DNA of 64,000 bases. Source: Agrobacterium larrymoorei (GTDB taxonomy: Bacteria; Pseudomonadota; Alphaproteobacteria; Rhizobiales; Rhizobiaceae). Made by a program: the position numbers and the translations under genes. Positions within the stretch are counted from its first letter, which is position 1. Each line of letters begins with the position of its first letter. Shown in pieces: positions 37,407 through 45,223 of the stretch. The stretch spans positions 953,501 through 1,017,500 of the forward strand of contig NZ_JAUTBL010000001.1 in NCBI RefSeq assembly GCF_030819275.1, read 5' to 3'. The notes under the pieces are model-generated. The model ran no database searches, had not been told where the DNA came from, and was given only the letters and a program-made list of their open reading frames with translations.

Positions 37407-38168
37407 ATGGCGCATATCGACCTCAATAGCGATCTTGGCGAAAGCTATGGTGCATGGAGCATGGGTGACGACGAAGCGATGCTTTCCATCGTCTCCAGCG
37501 CCAATATCGCTTGCGGTTTTCACGCCGGAGACCCCACCGGCATTTACAAGACGGCCAAGGCGGCCGCAGCCAATGGCGTGACCATAGGCGCTCACGTCTC
37601 TTATCCTGACCGCGTCGGCTTCGGGCGCCGGGACATGGATGTGACGCCGGAGGATCTGATTGCCGATGTCATCTACCAGATCGGCGCACTGAAGGGCATT
37701 GCGGCAGCCGCCGGTACCACGGTGCGCTACGTCAAGCCGCATGGCGCGCTCTACAACCGGATCGCCCATGACGCCAAACAAGGCCAGGCCGTCATCGACG
37801 GCATCAAGGCCGTCGATCCTTCGTTGGTACTGATGGGACTGGCCAATGCGCCAATCCTTGAACTGGCGCGAAAGTCCGGGCTTTCCGTCGTCGCCGAGGC
37901 CTTTGCCGACCGGGCCTATACGCCAGACGGGCAACTGGTGTCCCGCCGCGAGAAGGGAGCCGTGCTACATGATGCGGGTAAAATCGCCGAACGCATGGTG
38001 CAACTCGCCCGTCAGGGAACGCTGGAAGCCATTGACGGCAGCAGCATCAAGATCGAGGCGCAGTCGATCTGTGTTCATGGCGATAGCCCAGGCGCGGTCG
38101 ATATTGCGCGCGAGATTCGCCGCCGATTTGAAACGGACGGTATTGCCGTTCGCTCTTTCACCTCTTGA
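37407..38168 (+). CDS. pxpA: 5-oxoprolinase subunit PxpA
   Basis: LamB/YcsF family protein of 253 residues, a component of the ATP-dependent bacterial 5-oxoprolinase that opens 5-oxoproline to glutamate. Signature segments: [22 protein letters not shown] at the N-terminus, [30 protein letters not shown], and VKPHGALYN. The ATG follows TAGGAGAAAGACGAC. The gene is followed by the UPF0317 gene after 16 bases and by pxpBC, as in the B. subtilis ycs/kip cluster. Confidence 0.95.
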   Translation: MAHIDLNSDLGESYGAWSMGDDEAMLSIVSSANIACGFHAGDPTGIYKTAKAAAANGVTIGAHVSYPDRVGFGRRDMDVTPEDLIADVIYQIGALKGIAAAAGTTVRYVKPHGALYNRIAHDAKQGQAVIDGIKAVDPSLVLMGLANAPILELARKSGLSVVAEAFADRAYTPDGQLVSRREKGAVLHDAGKIAERMVQLARQGTLEAIDGSSIKIEAQSICVHGDSPGAVDIAREIRRRFETDGIAVRSFTS

Positions 38169-38184
38169 ACGATAGGAGCGGCCA

Positions 38185-38991
38185 ATGACCATTCCCGCAT
38201 CGCACACCGCCAAGAATATAGAGCTTGCCCAGAAAGCACGCGCCAGCTACCGCGCCGGTCTAGTTCAGCCGACCTCCGGTATCGCGCCCGGTTTCACCCA
38301 GGCCAACATGATCGTGCTGCCGCGCGACTGGGCCTTCGACTTCCTGCTTTATGCGCAGCGCAATCCAAAGCCCTGCCCTGTGCTGGACGTGTCCGATCCC
38401 GGCTCGCCCACCACGCTTCTTGCGCCGGGTGCCGATCTACGAACCGATCTGCCGCTTTACCGCATCTGGCGCGATGGCAAGCTTGCCGAGGAGACGCATG
38501 ATGCGACCTCGGCCTGGGCCGAGCGCGACGATATGGTCGCCTTCCTGATCGGCTGCAGCTTCACCTTTGAAACGCCGATGGTGGAGGCGGGCATCGAGAT
38601 CCGTCACATGACGGATAAAAGCAATGTTCCCATGTATCTGACGAACCGCGCCTGCCGTCCGGCTGGGCGCCTGAAGGGTAATATGGTGGTGTCCATGCGC
38701 CCGATCCCGGCATCGCGCGTTGCGGATGCGGCGACGATATCCGGCCGGTTTCCGGCAGTTCATGGCGCACCGGTGCATATCGGCATGCCGGAGGAACTCG
38801 GCATCGCCGATCTCGCAAATCCGGATTTCGGCGATCCCGTACGTATCGAGCCCGGCGAAGTTCCGGTTTTCTGGGCGTGCGGCGTAACCCCACAGGCGGC
38901 AGTCATGGCCTCTGGTGTACCATTTGCCATCACCCACGCACCGGGCCATATGTTCATCACCGACATTCCCGATTCTGCCTATCACGCGTGA
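38185..38991 (+). CDS. UPF0317/D-glutamate cyclase-like protein (YcsI)
   Basis: A 268-residue protein of the DUF1445/UPF0317 family, annotated elsewhere as putative hydro-lyase. Typical segments are [41 protein letters not shown], and the C-terminal [28 protein letters not shown] with a Cys and His that could be catalytic. The mammalian mitochondrial D-glutamate cyclase (former UPF0317 protein C14orf159) contains this domain and forms 5-oxo-D-proline, which fits the 5-oxoproline genes around it. The function of stand-alone bacterial members is unproven as far as I know. Confidence 0.88.
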   Translation: MTIPASHTAKNIELAQKARASYRAGLVQPTSGIAPGFTQANMIVLPRDWAFDFLLYAQRNPKPCPVLDVSDPGSPTTLLAPGADLRTDLPLYRIWRDGKLAEETHDATSAWAERDDMVAFLIGCSFTFETPMVEAGIEIRHMTDKSNVPMYLTNRACRPAGRLKGNMVVSMRPIPASRVADAATISGRFPAVHGAPVHIGMPEELGIADLANPDFGDPVRIEPGEVPVFWACGVTPQAAVMASGVPFAITHAPGHMFITDIPDSAYHA

Positions 38992-38997
38992 GGACAT

Positions 38998-40592
38998 ATG
39001 CGCTTTCTCCCCGTCAGTCTCACGACGATCCTTGTCGAACTTGCCGATCTGGGCCAAACGCTCGCGCTCTTCGCCTCCCTCGAAAACGACCCAATCGAGG
39101 GTATCGAGGAAACTGTACCTGCCGCACGCACGCTGATGATCCGGTTTCGCCCTGAAAAGATCGACGCGCAGGCACTGGCTGCCGAGCTTTCCCGTCGCGA
39201 CCTGACGGCAAAGATTCCGCCGTCGGACAAGCTCGTCGAAATACCGGTTCATTACGATGGCGAAGACCTTGGCGACGTCGCGACACTGACCGGGCTTGGC
39301 GTCGATGAGGTTATCCGTCGTCATATACCGAGAGCGAATTTACCGTTGCGTTTTGCGGCTTTGCGCCGGGCTTCGGCTATCTGGTCGGTGGCGATCCCGC
39401 ACTCCATGTTCCCCGGCGACAAAGCCCGCGCACCCGCATCCCCGCTGGCTCCGTGGCGCTGGCTGGCGCTTTCAGCGGTGTCTATCCGCAAAACAGCCCA
39501 GGGGGCTGGCAGATCATCGGCACGACGCCCGTCAAGATGTGGGACATCGATCGCGAGCCCGGCGCGCTCTTCCAGCCCGGCTACCGCGTTCGCTTCTTCG
39601 ACATGGACAAGGCTTCAGGAAAGATCAGCCTGCCAGTCTCTGAGGCGAAGCCGCGCGAAGAGCCGTCACGCGAAGGGCCGCATTTCGAAGTGCTGGCGGC
39701 GCCCATGCCGGCCCTCTTTCAGGATCTCGGTCGTTTCGGACAGACCGGACAGGGCGTTTCTGCATCCGGTGCGCTTGATCGCGGCGCTTTCAATGCGGCA
39801 AACCGCATCGTCGGCAATCCCCACAACACCCCATGCCTGGAATTGACGCTCGGCGGCTTTTCCTTCCGTACTGCGAACCGCATCGTTGTCGGACTTACTG
39901 GTGCCCCCTGCCCTGTCGCGATCGAAACGGCAGACGGACGTTTCACCAAAGCGGCTTACGCGCCGATCTCGCTTGAGGCCGGCGATATCGTCACGCTTGG
40001 CCAGCCACCAAAAGGCATGCGCTGCTATCTCGCGGTGCGCGGTGGCTTCGATGTCGAGCCCGTGCTTGGCAGCTTCGCCACCGATACGCTCGCCGTGGTC
40101 GGTCCTGAACCGGTCACGGCAGGTCGGATCCTGCCGCTCAAGACCGAAACGAACCGGCCTTCGAGCGTCGCCATCGATGAAGTCCCCGCCTTCGAACCAC
40201 CGGCCATGGGTGAGGTCGTAACACTCGACGTCGTTCTCGGTCCCCGCACCGATTGGTTCACGCAAAAGGGTATCGAAACGCTGACCAACCAGCTCTGGCA
40301 GGTCACGCCGCAATCCAACCGTGTGGGCATCCGCCTTGCGGGTGAAGAGCCGGTGGAACGGCGCGACAGCGCCGAACTGCCGAGCGAGGGTACCGCAACG
40401 GGCGCAATTCAGATTCCCCATAGCGGCCAGCCCGTGCTTTTCCTTGCCGACCATCCGCTGACGGGCGGTTATCCCGTGATCGGGGCGGTTGCGGAATATC
40501 ATCTCGATCTCGCGGGTCAGATCCCCGTCAATGCCAAAATCCAGTTCCGCCCGATTGGGCCATTCGCCGACATCGCGGCCAAGAGCAAATAA
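38998..40592 (+). pseudogene. pxpBC: Fused 5-oxoprolinase subunits PxpB-PxpC, frameshifted
   Basis: The first 108 codons encode the start of PxpB (KipI family; MRFLPVSLTTILVELAD... VDEVIRRH). At CATATACC (39322-39329) two extra bases in an ATAT tract throw the frame off. Without them the frame continues RHTESEFTVAFCGFAPGFGYL, the conserved KipI core, through SVALAGAFSGVYPQNSPGGWQIIG. It then joins without a stop to PxpC (KipA family; APMPALFQDLGRFGQTGQGVSASGALD) up to TAA at 40592. The intact gene would be 530 residues, a natural KipI-KipA fusion. As read, only a truncated PxpB is made, and a later ATG (39453) could give the C-terminal part. Real mutation or assembly error cannot be told apart here. 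Confidence 0.9.
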
Positions 40593-40608
40593 TCCGAGGA
40601 GAATAGCG

Positions 40609-42336
40609 ATGAAGAAAGTTCTGATTGCCAATCGCGGCGAAATCGCTGTCCGGATTATCCGCGCCTGCCGGGATTATGGACTGCAATCGGTGGCCGTCTA
40701 TGCCGACTCGGATCAGGATGCGGTATTCGCTCGCATGGCGGATGAAGCCTATGCGCTGGACGGCGTGCGTCCCTCCGAAACCTATCTCGATATCCCCAAG
40801 CTCATTGCTATCGCAAAGCGTTCGGGTGCGGATGCCATCCACCCCGGCTACGGCTTCCTGTCCGAACGCGCCGAGTTCGCGCAAGCCGTGCTCGACGCCG
40901 GACTGACCTGGATCGGTCCCGATCCGCAGGTCATCGAAGCACTGGGAGACAAGGTCGAGGCACGCCGTATCGCGACCAGCGTCGGCGCGCCGCTCGTTGC
41001 TGGTAGCGACGGACCGGTAGAAACCGCGGCGGAAGTCATCGCCTTTGCGGAAGAGCATGGCCTGCCGGTTGCCATCAAGGCTGCCCATGGCGGCGGCGGG
41101 CGCGGCTTGAAGGTTGCCTGGAAAATGGAAGAGATCGCCGATCTCTATGAGTCCGCCGTCAGAGAAGCGACCGCCGCTTTCGGTCGTGGCGAATGTTTCC
41201 TCGAACGCTTTCTCGACCGGCCGCGCCATATCGAGGCGCAGGTTCTGGCAGACAAGCACGGCAACGTGCTGGTGCTGGGTACCCGCGACTGCTCGCTGCA
41301 GCGCCGTAATCAGAAGCTGATCGAAGAAGCTCCTGCCCCCTTCCTCTCGGACGAGCAACGGCAAAAAATACACGCTTCCGCCAAGGCGATCTGTGCCGCC
41401 GCGGGCTATAGCGGTGCCGGCACGGTGGAGTTTCTGCTGGGCGTGGATGGGACGATTTCGTTTCTCGAGGTCAATACCCGCCTTCAGGTCGAACACCCCG
41501 TCACCGAGGAAACCACTGGCATCGATCTGGTGATCGAACAGTTCCGCATTGCCGAAGGCAAGACGCTTCGCGTTACGGAGACGCCGGAGCCTCGCGGTCA
41601 TTCGATGGAGTTCCGTATCAATGCCGAAGATCCCGGCCGCGGCTTCCTGCCAACGCCGGGAACGATCACGCTTTTCGATCCGCCATCCGGCCCCGGCATT
41701 CGTCTCGATAGCGGCGTCGTCAGTGGGTCGAGCATTCCTGGCGTATTCGATTCCCTGATGGCGAAGCTGATCGTCACCGGTGAAAGCCGCCAGCAGGTGC
41801 TGCAACGCGCCCGCCGTGCGTTGAAGGAATTCCAGATCGAAGGCGTGGCAACGGTCCTGCCTTTCCATCGCGCGGCTCTGGAGACGGGAGACTTTAGCGG
41901 GGAGGACGACTTCAAGGTTCACACCCGCTGGATCGAGACCGATTTCGCCGCTATGCCGGATGCGATGGAGCGCCCTGCCCAAGCAGACGACCCATCCATT
42001 CACCGCACCTATCTGGAGATCGATGGCAAGCGCGTTTCGGTCGGCCTGCCTAGCCTTCTGCTCTCTGCTCTGGGTAGCGTCGGCGGCGGAGCACCGGCAG
42101 CGGCCAATGGCACAGCCGCCAAGAAGGAAGGCGAGATTGCCGCGCCTGTCTCCGGCACGCTGCAATCCTTCAAGGTCGAAGATGGCCAGACCGTCTCTGA
42201 GGGCGATCTGATTGCTGTCATGGAAGCCATGAAAATGGAAACCCAGATCCTCGCCACCAAAGGCGGTACGATCCGTCTTCTGGTCAAGGAAGGCGATTAT
42301 CTGCACGCGGGTACCGCATTGATGATAATTGATTGA
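40609..42336 (+). CDS. Biotin carboxylase fused to biotin carboxyl carrier domain
   Basis: A 575-residue protein starting [20 protein letters not shown] after GAGGAGAATAGC. It has the biotin carboxylase N domain, ATP-grasp domain (about 115-330: [28 protein letters not shown]), a biotin carboxylase C domain (to about 445), a linker rich in Ala, and a C-terminal biotinyl domain with EAMKMET (biotin Lys 542). It resembles AccC-AccB fusions and the BC and BCCP parts of urea carboxylase. No carboxyltransferase of acetyl-CoA carboxylase type is nearby; the preceding KipI-KipA fusion is homologous to the carboxyltransferase part of urea carboxylase, so the two may form one enzyme. Confidence 0.92.
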   Translation: MKKVLIANRGEIAVRIIRACRDYGLQSVAVYADSDQDAVFARMADEAYALDGVRPSETYLDIPKLIAIAKRSGADAIHPGYGFLSERAEFAQAVLDAGLTWIGPDPQVIEALGDKVEARRIATSVGAPLVAGSDGPVETAAEVIAFAEEHGLPVAIKAAHGGGGRGLKVAWKMEEIADLYESAVREATAAFGRGECFLERFLDRPRHIEAQVLADKHGNVLVLGTRDCSLQRRNQKLIEEAPAPFLSDEQRQKIHASAKAICAAAGYSGAGTVEFLLGVDGTISFLEVNTRLQVEHPVTEETTGIDLVIEQFRIAEGKTLRVTETPEPRGHSMEFRINAEDPGRGFLPTPGTITLFDPPSGPGIRLDSGVVSGSSIPGVFDSLMAKLIVTGESRQQVLQRARRALKEFQIEGVATVLPFHRAALETGDFSGEDDFKVHTRWIETDFAAMPDAMERPAQADDPSIHRTYLEIDGKRVSVGLPSLLLSALGSVGGGAPAAANGTAAKKEGEIAAPVSGTLQSFKVEDGQTVSEGDLIAVMEAMKMETQILATKGGTIRLLVKEGDYLHAGTALMIID

Positions 42337-42373
42337 TCGGTCTTTGAGAACAGACGAGAGCCGCGCATTTCGC

Positions 42374-42402
42374 TGGTGATGGCGCCCCTGATTGGGCGTC
42401 AC
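42374..42402 (+). terminator. Weak hairpin after the pxp operon
   Basis: GGTGA..CGCCC and GGGCGTCACC arms with a small bulge and a six-base loop, 37 bases past the last stop. The following bases ACAAGTTT are only mildly T-rich, so termination is uncertain. Confidence 0.4.
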
Positions 42403-42477
42403 CACAAGTTTCAGGGTTTCTACTAACGGAACACACCTGCTGCTTTGAGGTTAGCTCATGAACCAATGGAGGTTCCC

Positions 42478-42708
42478 ATGAGCTCTGAAAAAGACATCAA
42501 CAAGATCCACGCGGATGCAAAGCCGCAATTTGCACCGGGCAAAAAGACTTCGGACAATAATGGCGTTGCAAGCGCAAAACCCACCGTCATCACCGGTTCC
42601 GACGACGCGACGGCCAACAAGCTGCCGCCGGGCACGAAGAAACCCGACAAGGATTGGGACGTGAATTACGACGAGCGCGACATGAATGAGGGCGACTTTC
42701 GAGGGTAA
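42478..42708 (+). CDS. Small hydrophilic protein of unknown function
   Basis: A 76-residue, highly charged, probably disordered protein (Lys/Asp-rich, no Cys or hydrophobic core) ending KPDKDWDVNYDERDMNEGDFRG. The ATG at 42478 has a strong ribosome site (ATGGAGGTTCCC), which supports it being real. No domain recognised. It stands alone between the pxp operon and the GGDEF gene. Confidence 0.6.
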   Translation: MSSEKDINKIHADAKPQFAPGKKTSDNNGVASAKPTVITGSDDATANKLPPGTKKPDKDWDVNYDERDMNEGDFRG

Positions 42709-42885
42709 CATTTGAGGCTCTGAGCGCCTAACCTCGAGCCTAAAATTTCGTGCCAATAATTGCAGGTCTCCGTCAGATGATCGTGTTCCGCTGCCAACCA
42801 ATGAAGCCTCTCTTAGAGAGTCGTTTAAGTTTTTGGCATAAACTCTTGCGCTCAACAGGCGCCAGCCGGCGGCAAGGGCTGATCG

Positions 42886-44007
42886 ATGCGGAAAAGAGAG
42901 CCGGACGACCTCTATAAGGCACTTGTTGCCCAACTGGCCTATACTGTGACCCCGACGACCGTCATGGGTTTCACCCTTGTCGTCATCGGATATTTCGCCG
43001 CGACAAGCTTGCACGACACCGGGATTTTTGCCGCTATGGTGTGCGGTGGCCTGGCGTCCTTCGCCAAGGTATGCGTCATGCTGTGTCACCGGCATTGGAC
43101 CAATACCGGGCGTCCGCCTTCTCTGGCACCGAAAGACTGGGAGCTGGCGCACGCAATTCTGACCTTCCTCGTCGCCGCGTCGGTGGGCGCGATTTCCGCG
43201 CTGATATTCCGGTCCTCCGATTTCTCCCTGCACGTTTTAGCGACGGCCCTGCTCTTCGGTTATTCCGCCGGCGTCGCGAGCCGCATGTCCGTTCGACCTC
43301 TCATATCGGCAACCGCAATTAGCATAGCTGCCGTTCCAACAACGATATCTGCCGCTTTCGCTGGGGACACGGCGCACTGTTTGCTGGCGACGATGTTTGC
43401 GGTCTTCCTGCTCGCGGCGATGCAGAGCGTGTGGCATGTCTATCGAACGGCGTCACAGCAGATCCTGTTGCGGCTTGAGATGGAGCGCCTTGCGCGCGTC
43501 GACCCTTTGACCGGTCTTGCCAATCGCATCGCACTTCGCGAAGGCTTCGCCCGCAGCCCCCACACGGTGGGTCCCATGATTGCAGTTCACTGTCTAGATC
43601 TGGATGGCTTCAAGGCGATCAACGATCGTCTCGGGCATTCCGCTGGAGATGACTTGCTGATCGCCATAGGCGTCCGGCTTCGAGGTCTGATCGCGCCACA
43701 TGACATTGCCGCTCGCGTTGGCGGCGATGAGTTCGTCGTCGTTCAGACGCAGATTCAAAACACGCAGGATGTCGAGCAAACTGCGCATGACGTATTCCAG
43801 TCATTGACGACGCCTTTTGATATTTTCGACGAAGCTGTCCGCGTGGGTGTCAGCCTCGGATACACGGTCCGACCGGCAAAAGATGCGGAGTTCAGCACGA
43901 TGATACGCCTGGCGGATGCTGCTTCCTATCGGGCGAAGCGCAATGGCGGTGGGGTTGAGAGAGAATTTCCCTCCTTCCATCAAACATCTCCGGTCGCGGC
44001 TGACTAA
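42886..44007 (+). CDS. Membrane GGDEF protein (diguanylate cyclase)
   Basis: A 373-residue protein: an N-terminal membrane sensor of about five helices (20-42, 46-66, 88-108, 115-155 and 165-183), then a GGDEF domain (about 200-365) with DPLTGLANR, the nucleotide loop VHCLDLDGFKAINDRLGHSAGDDLL, and an intact GGDEF (279-283). It should make cyclic di-GMP. The product-inhibition RxxD is absent: the residues five before GGDEF read PHDI. No EAL domain. It is near the Ku/LigD block, but no functional link is evident. Confidence 0.9.
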   Translation: MRKREPDDLYKALVAQLAYTVTPTTVMGFTLVVIGYFAATSLHDTGIFAAMVCGGLASFAKVCVMLCHRHWTNTGRPPSLAPKDWELAHAILTFLVAASVGAISALIFRSSDFSLHVLATALLFGYSAGVASRMSVRPLISATAISIAAVPTTISAAFAGDTAHCLLATMFAVFLLAAMQSVWHVYRTASQQILLRLEMERLARVDPLTGLANRIALREGFARSPHTVGPMIAVHCLDLDGFKAINDRLGHSAGDDLLIAIGVRLRGLIAPHDIAARVGGDEFVVVQTQIQNTQDVEQTAHDVFQSLTTPFDIFDEAVRVGVSLGYTVRPAKDAEFSTMIRLADAASYRAKRNGGGVEREFPSFHQTSPVAAD

Positions 44008-44111
44008 GGCTGAAGCCTGGAATCGTTTGAGCCTCAAACCATCCGACGCGACCAGAATACCCTCGTCCCGCTCATGGTGGAACTTTCGCGCCAGTCTCGA
44101 ATTTAAGAAAC

Positions 44112-44366
44112 ATGGCACATACTGCGAAAACCACGGATCCACAGCATCAACAGCCCGACATTCGCGACAGGCTGATCGTGGCGCTTTATGCGCAGTTGAA
44201 GGCCGAGCGAGAGACGCGTGAGGCGATGGAGTGGTTGGCGCGGCACGGCGGGCTTTCGCCGGATGTGATGGAGGCCATGGCGTCCGACCCCGTTCCGGTG
44301 TTTTCGCAGGAAGATGTCGTCGCCGTCGAGCGGATTATCGATCGTGAGCGTTCCAGTCAAAGTTAG
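44112..44366 (+). CDS. Small protein of unknown function before ku
   Basis: An 84-residue acidic, helix-rich protein (IRDRLIVALYAQLKAERETREAMEWLARHGGLSPDVMEAM) without recognisable domain. It ends 20 bases before the first ku gene on the same strand, so it may be the first gene of the ku-ligD transcript. The ribosome site is weak. Confidence 0.6.
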   Translation: MAHTAKTTDPQHQQPDIRDRLIVALYAQLKAERETREAMEWLARHGGLSPDVMEAMASDPVPVFSQEDVVAVERIIDRERSSQS

Positions 44367-44386
44367 AGCGTAAAAGGAGGCTGGCG

Positions 44387-45220
44387 ATGGCGCCGAGAGC
44401 CGTGTGGAGAGGCAGTATCAAATTCGCTGATTTTCAGTGTGATGTCGGACTCTACACAGCCATCTCATCCTCGGAAAAAATCTCCTTCAACATCATCAAT
44501 CGAAAGACCGGCAACCGCGTCGAGCGCCAGTATCTGGATAGCGAGACCGGCGACAAGGTTGAGCGCGAGCAGCAGGTCAAGGGCTATGAGCTGGAGAATG
44601 GCGACCACATCGTCATTGAAGGCGACGAGCTGTCGGAGTTGATGCCGGACGGCAACAAGGTCATCCGGGTTAAAAACTTCCTCGAATGCGACGAGATCGA
44701 CAAGCTTTATTTCGACAAGCCCTATTATCTTTCACCCTCGACAGACGAAGACCGAGAAGCGCTTTCACTCTTGGCGCGGACACTGAAAGAGCGCCAAGTG
44801 GCAGCGCTCGCAGAAGCAATTCTCTTTCGTCGCAACAGAATGCTGTTGATCCGGCCCGACGGTGACGCCGTGATCGCCACGACATTGAACTATGATTACG
44901 AGGTGCGCTCGCAAGCTGCCGCCTTCAAATCCGTCCCCGACATCGAGTTCGACGACGAGATGCTGGAACTGGCAGGACACATCATCAAGAAGCGAGCCGG
45001 CAAGTTCGATCCGTCGCGCTACAGCGACCGCTACAATGATGCGCTGACGGAACTGGTGCAGGCGAAGATCGAAGGCAAGACGATCAAGAAGCGCGAGCCT
45101 GAAAAGCGTGACAACGTCATCGACCTGAAGGAGGCCTTGCGCCAGAGCGCTGGTGTCTCCGAGCAAAAGGCGGCCAAAACTAAGTCGTCTGGCACCGCCA
45201 AACGCAAGAAGGCAAGTTGA
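44387..45220 (+). CDS. ku: Ku protein (first copy)
   Basis: Homodimeric DNA-end-binding ring protein of bacterial non-homologous end joining. The 277-residue protein has the Ku core: WRGSIKFADFQCDVGLYTAISSSEKISFNIINRKTGNRV, VKGYELENGDHIVIEGDEL, DEIDKLYFDKPYYLSP, and a Lys-rich C-terminal tail (about 240-277) that may contact DNA or LigD. It begins after a very strong ribosome site AAAAGGAGGCTGGCG. ligD begins 3 bases after its stop, so the two are coupled. Confidence 0.95.
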   Translation: MAPRAVWRGSIKFADFQCDVGLYTAISSSEKISFNIINRKTGNRVERQYLDSETGDKVEREQQVKGYELENGDHIVIEGDELSELMPDGNKVIRVKNFLECDEIDKLYFDKPYYLSPSTDEDREALSLLARTLKERQVAALAEAILFRRNRMLLIRPDGDAVIATTLNYDYEVRSQAAAFKSVPDIEFDDEMLELAGHIIKKRAGKFDPSRYSDRYNDALTELVQAKIEGKTIKKREPEKRDNVIDLKEALRQSAGVSEQKAAKTKSSGTAKRKKAS

Positions 45221-45223
45221 TCC

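Noticed and set aside
40528..42405. A 625-codon open frame antisense to the biotin carboxylase gene
   Set aside because: The sense strand encodes a full biotin carboxylase with a biotinyl domain; the antisense frame has no ribosome site or motif.
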